Shown piece after piece: positions 54,032-62,664 of a DNA stretch of 64,000 nucleotides; the first letter of the stretch is position 1, and the number at the start of each line of letters is the position of its first letter. The notes beneath the pieces were generated by a model. It was given only the letters and a program-made list of their open reading frames with translations, ran no database searches and was not told where the DNA came from. The position numbers and the translations under genes were made by a program. This DNA comes from Gillisia lutea. Its GTDB lineage: Bacteria; Bacteroidota; Bacteroidia; Flavobacteriales; Flavobacteriaceae. The DNA is taken from positions 124,001 through 188,000 of the forward strand of contig NZ_JAKGTH010000011.1 in NCBI RefSeq assembly GCF_021568705.1, in the 5' to 3' direction.

Positions 54032-55759
54032 ATGTATATCATCAAAATATCAAATAAAAAAAAAGACTTTTGTTTTCCAGAACTGGAGAATGAAAAAATC
54101 ATCTACTTTGAAAACTTTATAATAAATATTAATTATGATGATTTTTTAAATAATTATAAAGAAAGTACGACTGAAGTAAGTTTTGTAGAAACTCCAACTG
54201 GGAAATCTTCCCTAAGAGCACAAGACAATTCTGAATTGGATTTTGTAAAGATGTTATTGAATAAGGTTACAGGAAACTTAGAGATTGAAAAGAAAATATT
54301 ATCTGGAAGAAAAGTTTATTATCATTACTCGGAAAATCAAATCATTTTTTCCAGTCATATCAATTTGTTAAGAAAAGCTGGAGTGGAACTTATTGAAAAT
54401 TCGGAAATCTTACCAGAGTTTTTTGTACATCGGTTTGTTACGGCACCTAATACATTTTATAAAAATATTTATCAGTTAAAACCAAGTGAAACAATAGTTA
54501 TTAAATTTTCAAACCGTACACTTGATTTAGTGAAGGATGTAGATTATTCACCTTTTAAAAAAAGCAGCAACAAGGAATTGGTTTATTCTCATGGTGATAA
54601 CTATCAAGAGAAAATTAAAAAATTATTAGAAAAGAGTTTAACTAATTTAAGTCCTGTAAAAGATAGAGTGACGAGTATGTTAAGTGGAGGTTTAGATTCT
54701 TCTATACTTTATAAAATATTATATCACAAATTTAATATTTCTACATCTTTTTCTACATGCTATCCATTTGACAATAAAAAAATTGGCGAAGCTCAGTATG
54801 CTAAAACTGCTGCAGATTATTTTAAAGCAGATCACCAACACAAAGACTTCTCCAATAACGACTATGTTCGGGGAGTTATAGAATCTATATATTTGGCAGA
54901 AGAACCGCTGTTCCATTTACAAACCGTAATGTTCAATCTACTGTTTAAAAATATGCCAAATAATAAAATTGTTATTTCTGGACAGGGGGCCGATGGATTT
55001 TTCGGCTCACCTAGTCACAACCGTTTATATAATTCAAACAAATTAAAATATAGATTATTATCTTTTTCTCCATTGCCCAAAATAATATGGAAATTTGGTA
55101 ACTATAATCTTTCAAAAGAGTTAAATATTGCTAAACGTTACAGGAATACCAGATATCTTCCTTTGAAGGACAAGAACCATTTTATTTGGTCTATAGGAAA
55201 TCAAGGGGATAAGAAATGGGTTGCTAAATATTTCAAAGTATCAGAGGAGGAGATTAATTCTAATAGACTTCAACTCGTTGAAAGTCTATCGGATAAATCT
55301 ATGTATGAAATAATGACAAGTTTAGATTTTATAGGCGATAAATCGGCAACAGAGGGTATTTGGTCAAAAATTGCTGAAGCACATAAAAATATTATATATT
55401 ATCCTTTTAATAATGAAGAGTTGATAAAATACAATATGTCTCTTCCGTGGAACTTGAAATTAAAAACTATGAAAGGGTTATTACATTACGTTGCAAGACA
55501 AAATGATGTGCCAGATTTCATAATTAATAGAAAAAAGAAAGGTTTTTTTGTTTCACCAACAGATTGGCTTAGTCATGGTATAATGAACTCTCTAATACCA
55601 TTAGCTGGAAAAGTAATAGATATTGAGGTTTTAAAAGAATTACAAGAGACTTCTAAAGGTTTTTTATTTTGGAATTTTTTGAATTATGCTATTTGGAAAA
55701 GGCTATTTATCAACAATGAATCTGTTGACAGTCTTATAAATGAATTAGATTTGAAATAA
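54032..55759 (+). CDS. Asparagine-synthase-like amide ligase with a degenerate glutaminase half
   Basis: A 575-residue protein of the asparagine synthase family. The synthetase half is intact: the PP-loop SMLSGGLDSSIL (SGG at 218-220), YAKTAADYFKADHQH, SGQGADGFFG, and a C-terminal LPWNLKLKTMKGLLHYVARQNDVPDFIINRKKKGF. The N-terminal class-II glutaminase half is degenerate: the chain starts MYIIKISN and lacks the required N-terminal cysteine. I infer an ATP-dependent ligase that amidates a uronic acid (or another carboxyl sugar) with ammonia or an amine, as WbpS-type proteins do in the P. aeruginosa O6 locus. Not an amino-acid housekeeping enzyme by position. Confidence 0.82.
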   Translation: MYIIKISNKKKDFCFPELENEKIIYFENFIININYDDFLNNYKESTTEVSFVETPTGKSSLRAQDNSELDFVKMLLNKVTGNLEIEKKILSGRKVYYHYSENQIIFSSHINLLRKAGVELIENSEILPEFFVHRFVTAPNTFYKNIYQLKPSETIVIKFSNRTLDLVKDVDYSPFKKSSNKELVYSHGDNYQEKIKKLLEKSLTNLSPVKDRVTSMLSGGLDSSILYKILYHKFNISTSFSTCYPFDNKKIGEAQYAKTAADYFKADHQHKDFSNNDYVRGVIESIYLAEEPLFHLQTVMFNLLFKNMPNNKIVISGQGADGFFGSPSHNRLYNSNKLKYRLLSFSPLPKIIWKFGNYNLSKELNIAKRYRNTRYLPLKDKNHFIWSIGNQGDKKWVAKYFKVSEEEINSNRLQLVESLSDKSMYEIMTSLDFIGDKSATEGIWSKIAEAHKNIIYYPFNNEELIKYNMSLPWNLKLKTMKGLLHYVARQNDVPDFIINRKKKGFFVSPTDWLSHGIMNSLIPLAGKVIDIEVLKELQETSKGFLFWNFLNYAIWKRLFINNESVDSLINELDLK

Positions 55760-55807
55760 TTAGATATCAATGTAATTATTTCTAATGAAACTAAAGAAAA
55801 ATGAGAA

Positions 55808-57100
55808 ATGAATATTAAACAGGCAAGTATAACTGGGGGTCAAATTCCTACAGGACAGGTTAGAGTAAGTGGAGCAAAAAATTCAGCAACTAAGTTGTTA
55901 GCTGCTTCTTTAATTTGTGATAAGGAAGTGATATTAAATAACTTCCCTACAGAATTAGTAGATGCTAATTATAAATTTGAATATATTCAAGACATAGGTG
56001 GTATTCTGCAGATTGATAGAGATAAAGATCAGGTTTGTATAGACTCTTCTAAATTATCAAGTGAAAATCTAACTCATTTTAATTATGCTTTTAGAACAAC
56101 TTATTTGCTAGTACCTGGTTTAATTAAAAAGGATGGAAAAGCTAAAATACCTTATCCTGGGGGGTGTAAAATAGGTCAGCGAGGTTATGATCTGCACATG
56201 ATGGTATGGGAGAAATTAGGAGCTAGTGTAAAAGAATATGAAGATCATATTGAGGTGATTTCTGAAAACGGATTTGTAGGAACAGAAATTAATTTTCCAA
56301 TTTCTACTATTGGTGGTACAGAATCTGCACTTATTTGCGGTGCTATAGCTAAAGGCAAAACCACAATTAGAAATGCCTACATTTCTCCAGAAGTTGAAGA
56401 TCTAATAATTTTTTTAAGAGCCTCAGGAGTGAATATCAAAGTTGTAGGAAATAGCTTTATTGAAATAGAAGGTCAGGAGTACATTCAAGGCTCAATTTAT
56501 TCTATTATGCCAGATAGAATAGAAGCGTTAACCTGGATTGTTTACGGAATTCTTTCAAAAGGAGATATTACTATTTTAGATGTTCCTTTCAACACAATGG
56601 ATATACCTTTAAAACATTTAGAGGAAGCTGGTATAGATTTTTACCATAATAGTAAAAATATAAGGATTTCTAATGATTGTTTAGTCAATGGTATTATTCA
56701 ACCATTTGAACTCGCAACAGGGACACATCCTGGAATTATTTCTGATATGCAGCCATTTTACACTTTGTTGGGTTTACATGCGGATGGATTTAGTAGGATA
56801 TTCGATTATAGATATCCAGAAAGAATAAAATATTGTGAAGAACTTTCAAAATTCTATGCTGGAAGATTGATTTTTGAAAGTGGAAAGATCACAACGGAAG
56901 GAAATAATAATCTTGTCCCATCTGCAGCAGAGGTAACTTCTACTGATCTAAGAGGAAGTATGGCTTTAGTTATTGCTGCATTAATTGGGGATGGCGTATC
57001 TATAATTAATAATGTAGACATGGCTTTGAGAGGATATAATAACCTTCAGAAAAAGCTTTCTGAATTAGGGGTAGAAATTGAAATTAGTGACCAAAAATGA
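55808..57100 (+). CDS. MurA-type UDP-N-acetylglucosamine 1-carboxyvinyltransferase paralogue
   Basis: A 430-residue EPSP-synthase-fold enzyme that transfers enolpyruvate from PEP to the 3-OH of UDP-GlcNAc. Catalytic parts are present: SGAKNSATKLL (Lys24, Asn25), PGGCKIGQRGYDLH (Cys120, the fosfomycin-target position) and ISDMQPF (Asp313). It lies inside the sugar locus and overlaps the next gene, murB-like, by 4 bp (ATGA). From memory, the housekeeping MurA of flavobacteria starts with a different pattern, so this looks like an acquired, dedicated paralogue that feeds a lactyl-ether sugar into the surface glycan. It may act on a UDP-GalNAc-type sugar instead. Confidence 0.85.
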   Translation: MNIKQASITGGQIPTGQVRVSGAKNSATKLLAASLICDKEVILNNFPTELVDANYKFEYIQDIGGILQIDRDKDQVCIDSSKLSSENLTHFNYAFRTTYLLVPGLIKKDGKAKIPYPGGCKIGQRGYDLHMMVWEKLGASVKEYEDHIEVISENGFVGTEINFPISTIGGTESALICGAIAKGKTTIRNAYISPEVEDLIIFLRASGVNIKVVGNSFIEIEGQEYIQGSIYSIMPDRIEALTWIVYGILSKGDITILDVPFNTMDIPLKHLEEAGIDFYHNSKNIRISNDCLVNGIIQPFELATGTHPGIISDMQPFYTLLGLHADGFSRIFDYRYPERIKYCEELSKFYAGRLIFESGKITTEGNNNLVPSAAEVTSTDLRGSMALVIAALIGDGVSIINNVDMALRGYNNLQKKLSELGVEIEISDQK

Positions 57101-57954
57101 TATTAAAATTAAACCAAGATCTAACGCTTTATAATAATTATAGAGTGAAATCTGTATGTAAGAGAGCATTTTTTCCCCAAAATGAAGAGGATTTTATTGA
57201 TTTGTACAAAGAAAATATAAATACCAAAAAAATAATTTTAGGTGGTGGTTATAATGTTATTCTCTCTAAACAAACATACAATGAAGATTTCTTACTCATA
57301 GGAGAAACTTTTTCTAAATACAATGTTGTTGATAATATTATTGAAGCTCAAGCAGGAATAGAAATGAAAAAAATGAGTGAAATAGCTTTAGCTCATAATC
57401 TTTCTGGTTTAGAGGTTTTTTACGACATTCCAAGCTCACTGGGTGGTGCTATTGTTATGAATGCAGGGGCTAGCGGTTCCGAGATCAAAGATCATTTTTT
57501 AAAAGCCAGATACTTAGATCTAGATGATTTAAAAATTAAGGAAATATCTAAAGAGGAAGCTAGTTTTGAATATAGAAATTCTTTTTTTCAAAAAAACACG
57601 AACAAAATTGTATTAAAAGTATGGTTAAAATTAGCTGCTGGTGATCCTGTTTTAATTAAAAGTAAAATGGATGAAATAAAAACTTCAAGATGGGCTAAAC
57701 AACCAAAAGATTATCCAAATGCAGGAAGTGTTTTTAAACGCCCTGATGGGTTTTATGTAGGGACTATGATTGAAGAATTAGGTTTAAAGGGTTTTTCTGT
57801 AGGAGGAGCACAGGTCTCTAGAAAGCATGCAGGTTTCATTATTAACTATAATAATGCTACAGGAGACGATATTTTAAATCTTATTGAAGAGATACAGAAT
57901 AGAGTTTATAAGGCATATAATGTTAACCTAGAAGTTGAACAGCGTATTATATAG
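57097..57954 (+). CDS. MurB-type UDP-N-acetylenolpyruvoylglucosamine reductase paralogue
   Basis: A 285-residue FAD enzyme that reduces the enolpyruvyl ether to a lactyl ether using NADPH. The FAD block is ILGGGYNVIL (Tyr where Ser is usual). Then come IPSSLGGAIVMNAGASGSEI, FEYRNSFF (Arg160), NAGSVFKRP (Ser211, proton donor) and a C-terminal glutamate in LEVEQRII (Glu281). All catalytic positions of the short (type II) MurB are thus kept. The ATGA overlap with the MurA-like gene shows that the two act in sequence, giving a UDP-MurNAc-type product. The role in the surface glycan is inferred from position. Confidence 0.85.
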   Translation: MILKLNQDLTLYNNYRVKSVCKRAFFPQNEEDFIDLYKENINTKKIILGGGYNVILSKQTYNEDFLLIGETFSKYNVVDNIIEAQAGIEMKKMSEIALAHNLSGLEVFYDIPSSLGGAIVMNAGASGSEIKDHFLKARYLDLDDLKIKEISKEEASFEYRNSFFQKNTNKIVLKVWLKLAAGDPVLIKSKMDEIKTSRWAKQPKDYPNAGSVFKRPDGFYVGTMIEELGLKGFSVGGAQVSRKHAGFIINYNNATGDDILNLIEEIQNRVYKAYNVNLEVEQRII

Positions 57955-57962
57955 TATAAAAA

Positions 57963-59081
57963 ATGACCATATTTTATATAATAGCGAATCTAAAAAAACG
58001 TAATACGGGTAAGGGAGGGAGTTTTCATAGTGCTGCGACTATTGCCAAAGCAATGTCTAATAAACATGAGGTTTTTTTCTTTGTAATTGGTGATTTTGAC
58101 TCTGAAGCGGTAGCTCATATTTTAAATAACAATTATATTTACTTAGACACTTCAGGATTTTTAGGAAAAATCGAAGCTTTATACTTATATATTAAGTATT
58201 TATTTAAATACAAACCTTCTATAACCCATGTCTTTGGAAACAATGTACTCTTTCTTACTTATTTAGCACAGGTAATAACAAAAAGTAGAACTATTTTTAC
58301 GAAATGCGGAAAAGGGAACTCAGGTTTTAGTGCAAATCACTTTCATAATATAATAACGATATCTTATGAGAATTTTGATTATTTAGATCAGAATAAATCA
58401 AAGTTTTCCTATCCTATTAAGAACTTAGGATATTTTCCCAACCGAATCTTGCCTTTCGATCAAGATAAATATTTAATTCACTCATTGAAGACTTTAATAA
58501 ATTATCATCCGAATGACTTTATTATTTTAAGAATTGGCCGGCTTAACTCCTATTATCAAGAAGGTATTATCGCTAGCATTAATTTTTTTAAAAATAATTA
58601 TGACAATAATAGCAATGTTAAATTATTGCTCGTGGGCCACAGAGATGAAAGTTTAGATTTAACTAAATACGAAGGCATCAAAAATGTTTTTATTATAGAC
58701 ACACCAGAGTTTACTAAAAATCCTAAAACTATTTTATCAATTGCTGATATTAAAATAACCAATGGAAGAACTACCATGGAGGCTTGTTACACTGGAGGTA
58801 ATATTGCTATACCTACAAAGAAACACGGCTTGGTACGATTGTCTAAAGATAACTGGCAGGAGATGCTTCACTATAACTTCTCAGAAAGAGTAGAATTGTC
58901 TGAAAAATTATTAATTTCAGAAGTGTATGATGAAAATTTCCCTATGGAAATATTTCATGACAACTTCAACGCAAATTCAATTGTAGACGGAGTTACTATG
59001 TTTTACCAAAATAGTTCTTATGACAAAATGAGCATTAAAAATTGGATAATTTGGGGACGAATTTTCTTTAATAAATTTTAG
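57963..59081 (+). CDS. GT-B-type glycosyltransferase
   Basis: A 372-residue protein with a GT4-like layout. The N-terminal part has IIANLKKRNTGKGGSFHSAATIAKAM, a glycine-rich acceptor loop. The C-terminal Rossmann half begins near residue 180 with DFIILRIGRLNSYYQEGI and VKLLLVGHRDES, and has a donor-binding NGRTTMEACYTGG (Glu in the EX7E-like position). No membrane helix. It probably adds one sugar to the lipid-linked repeat unit in the cytoplasm. The donor is unknown. It begins 8 bp after the murB-like stop. Confidence 0.75.
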   Translation: MTIFYIIANLKKRNTGKGGSFHSAATIAKAMSNKHEVFFFVIGDFDSEAVAHILNNNYIYLDTSGFLGKIEALYLYIKYLFKYKPSITHVFGNNVLFLTYLAQVITKSRTIFTKCGKGNSGFSANHFHNIITISYENFDYLDQNKSKFSYPIKNLGYFPNRILPFDQDKYLIHSLKTLINYHPNDFIILRIGRLNSYYQEGIIASINFFKNNYDNNSNVKLLLVGHRDESLDLTKYEGIKNVFIIDTPEFTKNPKTILSIADIKITNGRTTMEACYTGGNIAIPTKKHGLVRLSKDNWQEMLHYNFSERVELSEKLLISEVYDENFPMEIFHDNFNANSIVDGVTMFYQNSSYDKMSIKNWIIWGRIFFNKF

Positions 59082-59084
59082 AGT

Positions 59085-60875
59085 TTGAAAAAAATAATTG
59101 AAAAATATTTTGAGAGTCTTGTTTATTTTTATAGAGCTCTAAAATATAAGGTCTTTATAATACTATTACTAAGTGTTTTAATTGGTTTTCTTGATGGATT
59201 AGGTTTAACTATGTTTTTACCGTTGTTAACCATGGTTAGTGATACAGGAAGTGGACAAAATGGCGACACAGAAAATCTAAATTTTTTGTTGAAGTTTATA
59301 ACCGATTTAAACATAGATCTTACTCTAATTAGAATACTTATTCTAATGGCATGTTTTTTTATAGCTAAGAGTATTGTAGTTTATTTATATGAGGTATATA
59401 AAGTTAATGTGCAACAGCAATTTATAACTAAAATAAGATTTAAGAATCTTAACAGGTTAAATAATCTAGCTTTTAAATACTTTATAAGCTCAGACCCGGG
59501 TAGAATTCAGAATACAATGACTGGGGAAGTAGATCGTGTGGCACGAGCATTTTTGACTTATTTTACGGCTTTTCAAGCTGGAATTATGGTTGTAGTCTAT
59601 ATGTATTTTGCTTTTACTATAGATACTAAATTTGCAATATTAGTTTCTATTGGAGGCGTTATAACAAATTTTATATATAAAAAGATTTACAAAAACACAA
59701 AGGGAGCATCAAGGAAATTGACTGGTGAAAATAATATATTTCAAAGCTTGGTTATTCAGCATGTTTCCAACTTTAAATACTTAAAAGCCACTGGAAGTAT
59801 TTCCAAATATTCTAATAAATTAAAAAGTTCTATTGATAAGATTGAGATAAGCAATGTTAAAATAGGAAAATTGGCAGCGTTCTTAACAGCGTCGAGGGAA
59901 CCTATAGTAGTGTTAGTTGTAGTCTCAGTAATTTATATTCAAACTTCTCTTTTAGGATCTTCCTTAGGCCCTATTTTGATAAGTCTGTTGTTTTTTTATA
60001 GAGCATTGAATTTTTTAATGCAAATGCAAAATCAATGGAATAAGTTTCTAGCAGTTTCTGGCTCTATGGAAAATATGACTCGTTTTAGTGATGAATTGAA
60101 ACTTAATAAAGAAGAGAATGGATCAGTAGCAATCAAAGATAGAGTAACCAAAATAGAATTAAATGAAGTATACTTTAATTACGGCTCCAATGTAATTATT
60201 AATGGGGTCAGCTTAGATATTCCTCGTCATAAAACAATTGCCTTTGTTGGAGAGAGTGGTAGTGGAAAGACAACATTAGTAAATCTTATAGCAGGACTTT
60301 TGCCTATAGACCGAGGAGAATTATTAATAAATAACAATAATATAGCCGATATAAATTTAAATACATATCAATCTAAAATTGGGTATATTACTCAGGACCC
60401 TGTAATATTTAACGACACTATTTTTAATAATATTACATTTTGGGATGAAAAGTCTGATTCTAATATCAAAAAATTTAACTCTGCAATTCAGAAAGCGGCT
60501 ATTTTTGATTTTGTTCTTGAGCAATCCGAGCGTGAAGATACGTTGTTGGGAAGTTTTGGAAGTAATTTGAGTGGAGGCCAAAAACAGAGAATTTCTATTG
60601 CAAGAGAATTATATAAGGATGTTGAAATACTTATACTTGATGAAGCTACTAGTGCATTAGATTCTGAAACAGAGAAAGAGATACAGAAGAACATGGATAG
60701 TCTTCAAGGGGATTATACGATATTAATTGTTGCTCATCGTATTTCTACAATTAAAAATGCCGATAAAATTGTCATAATGAATAAAGGAAAAATTGAAGAT
60801 GACGGAAGTTTTCAAAAGCTTTATGAGAATTCACCATATTTTAAGAAACTTGTATCACTACAGGAGCTTTCATAA
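59085..60875 (+). CDS. ABC transporter, fused permease-ATPase (MsbA/PglK-like flippase)
   Basis: A 596-residue ABC exporter half-transporter. The first 310 residues hold about six membrane helices (VFIILLLSVLIGFLDGLGL first). The ATPase has Walker A GESGSGKTTL, the LSGGQKQR signature, Walker B ILILDEATSALD and the H-loop VAHRIST. The start is a TTG at 59085, 4 bp after the previous stop; the next ATG would remove the first helix. No Wzx/Wzy is seen so far in the locus, so this could flip the lipid-linked repeat unit, as PglK does. Lipid A export (MsbA proper) is the alternative. Confidence 0.85.
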   Translation: MKKIIEKYFESLVYFYRALKYKVFIILLLSVLIGFLDGLGLTMFLPLLTMVSDTGSGQNGDTENLNFLLKFITDLNIDLTLIRILILMACFFIAKSIVVYLYEVYKVNVQQQFITKIRFKNLNRLNNLAFKYFISSDPGRIQNTMTGEVDRVARAFLTYFTAFQAGIMVVVYMYFAFTIDTKFAILVSIGGVITNFIYKKIYKNTKGASRKLTGENNIFQSLVIQHVSNFKYLKATGSISKYSNKLKSSIDKIEISNVKIGKLAAFLTASREPIVVLVVVSVIYIQTSLLGSSLGPILISLLFFYRALNFLMQMQNQWNKFLAVSGSMENMTRFSDELKLNKEENGSVAIKDRVTKIELNEVYFNYGSNVIINGVSLDIPRHKTIAFVGESGSGKTTLVNLIAGLLPIDRGELLINNNNIADINLNTYQSKIGYITQDPVIFNDTIFNNITFWDEKSDSNIKKFNSAIQKAAIFDFVLEQSEREDTLLGSFGSNLSGGQKQRISIARELYKDVEILILDEATSALDSETEKEIQKNMDSLQGDYTILIVAHRISTIKNADKIVIMNKGKIEDDGSFQKLYENSPYFKKLVSLQELS

Positions 60876-60914
60876 ATATTTTAAAGTTTATCTTTTTTAC
60901 TAATTATAATATAT

Positions 60915-61784
60915 ATGTCTAAAATTTCCATTACTATACCTACACACAATAGAGCTCATTTAATATCGCGTGCTATAAATAGTGTGAAAAAGCAGACATT
61001 TGAAAATTGGCAGTTAATAATTGTAGATGATGGATCGACAGATAATACTGAGGATGTAATTTTACCATTTTTAGAAGATGAACGGATTAATTATCTTAAA
61101 AAGGAAAATTCTGGTGCAGCCCATTCACGCAATGTTGGAGTGGAATATTCAACAGGAGATTTCATTACATTTCTAGATAGTGATGATGAAGCTAAACCGG
61201 ATTGGTTAGATAAAATTTATAATGAAATAACTTCAAAAATGGCATCCGTTATTTGTTGTGGTTGTGAAACTATTGACGAGAATGGAGATCTAATTAAAAT
61301 AAATCTACCTTCCAAAACAAAAATTTTTCCTGATACTATCTATAAGATGACTAATGGTGGTGTTTTTACACTTACCAAAACCATTTTCAATGAAATAGGT
61401 GGATTTGATAATTGTTTGAAATCTGGACAACATACTGAATTATCTTTTAGGTTAATTCCATACTTGAAAGAGAATAAAATTGAAATTCATAATCTACAAG
61501 AATCGCTTATAAAGATACATATTCATAAGGGGGAGAGAATTAGAGGTAATCCGGAAATGAAGTTTCAGGGAACCACTTATTGTTTAAAAAAGCACTCATC
61601 TTTTTTTGAAAACAGAAATCTATTAAGAGCAGATTATGAAGGAACAGTTGGGATGAATGCTTATTTAACCAACAGGAAGCTAGAATCGATTAAATATTTC
61701 ACTAAATCATTCCTAAGTAAGCCTTCTATAAAGAGGTTAGTCCGAATTCCTGTGTACTTCCTTAAAAATATAATAAAAAATTAA
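60915..61784 (+). CDS. Glycosyltransferase family 2
   Basis: A 289-residue GT-A enzyme. The N-terminal core shows ISITIPTHNRAHLISRAINSVKKQTFENW, the nucleotide-binding IIVDDGSTDNTED, the AAHSRNVGVEYSTGDFITFLDSDDEA block with the DxD-like DSDD, and a later GGFDNCLKSGQHTELSFRL. One hydrophobic stretch near the C-terminus (LVRIPVYFLKNIIKN) may touch the membrane. Transfers one sugar from a nucleotide donor; specificity cannot be read. Confidence 0.92.
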   Translation: MSKISITIPTHNRAHLISRAINSVKKQTFENWQLIIVDDGSTDNTEDVILPFLEDERINYLKKENSGAAHSRNVGVEYSTGDFITFLDSDDEAKPDWLDKIYNEITSKMASVICCGCETIDENGDLIKINLPSKTKIFPDTIYKMTNGGVFTLTKTIFNEIGGFDNCLKSGQHTELSFRLIPYLKENKIEIHNLQESLIKIHIHKGERIRGNPEMKFQGTTYCLKKHSSFFENRNLLRADYEGTVGMNAYLTNRKLESIKYFTKSFLSKPSIKRLVRIPVYFLKNIIKN

Positions 61785-61791
61785 ATATTTA

Positions 61792-62664
61792 ATGAAGGAT
61801 CTTTTTTACAATTTATTAATACCTTTTTCTAATAGAGTAGCTGCTTTTTCTTCTTCTAAGTTAAGAGTTTTAGCTTATCACACGATAGATGATCCATATT
61901 TATTTGAAAAGCAACTAAAATATTTAAAATCTTCATATAAGGTAATAGGAATTTTTGAATTGGAACAGTTTCTATTTGATGGGGCAGATCTACCTAAGAA
62001 TGCTGTATTAATAACTTTCGACGATGGGGATCTTTCGGTATTAGATTTTGGTTTGCCTCTACTAAAAAAATATAATATGCCTTCTGTAATGTTCGTAATT
62101 ACTGGTTTGATAGATTCTAAGAAAACCTTTTGGTGCAGGTGGGTTGAATTAGCAATACAGAATCAGGGAAAATCTTACGCTGAAGCAAGAGTAGTTGTTA
62201 ATAGATTGAAAAAAATGGACAATGAAGAGCGTGTTGCCTATTTAAATAAATTGGAACCTATAGTTTCTAAACAACTTACTAGAAATGATATTTTAAAAAT
62301 GCACTCTGAAAAGATGTTTGTAGGTAATCATACTCATACGCATCCAATGGTAGACAAATGCACAAGTGAAGAATTGCAGGGTGAACTTAAAACTTCAAAA
62401 GACTCTTTTAAAAATTGGGGTCTTCCAGGTTATCAAATTTTTGCTTATCCCAATGGAAATTGGGATGCTAAATCTGAAAAAATTCTTATTGATAATGAAA
62501 TAAAAATGGCATTTTTGTTTGACCATCAATTAAATAAAAAAGATGTTAACCCTATGAGGATTTCAAGAATTAGAGTGAATTCTGATACTAAATTACATGA
62601 ATTTAAAGTAAAAGTTTCCGGTTTACATTCTAAGTTAATGAAATTCAAAGAAAATATTACATGA
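61792..62664 (+). CDS. Polysaccharide deacetylase family (NodB-like)
   Basis: A 290-residue NodB-fold deacetylase. The catalytic base/metal block is ITFDDGD (75-80) and the metal histidines are in GNHTHTHP (180-184). An early RVLAYHTID and a later FAYPNGNWD complete the family pattern. It probably removes an N- or O-acetyl group from a sugar of the glycan; no signal peptide is seen, so a cytoplasmic lipid-linked or nucleotide-sugar substrate is likely. It overlaps the next gene by 4 bp (ATGA). Confidence 0.88.
   Translation: MKDLFYNLLIPFSNRVAAFSSSKLRVLAYHTIDDPYLFEKQLKYLKSSYKVIGIFELEQFLFDGADLPKNAVLITFDDGDLSVLDFGLPLLKKYNMPSVMFVITGLIDSKKTFWCRWVELAIQNQGKSYAEARVVVNRLKKMDNEERVAYLNKLEPIVSKQLTRNDILKMHSEKMFVGNHTHTHPMVDKCTSEELQGELKTSKDSFKNWGLPGYQIFAYPNGNWDAKSEKILIDNEIKMAFLFDHQLNKKDVNPMRISRIRVNSDTKLHEFKVKVSGLHSKLMKFKENIT

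Noticed and set aside
55808-57954. Housekeeping murA/murB inside a division and cell-wall cluster
   Set aside because: No mra/mur/fts genes are adjacent; both neighbours are glycan-locus genes, and the spacing shows they belong to that operon.
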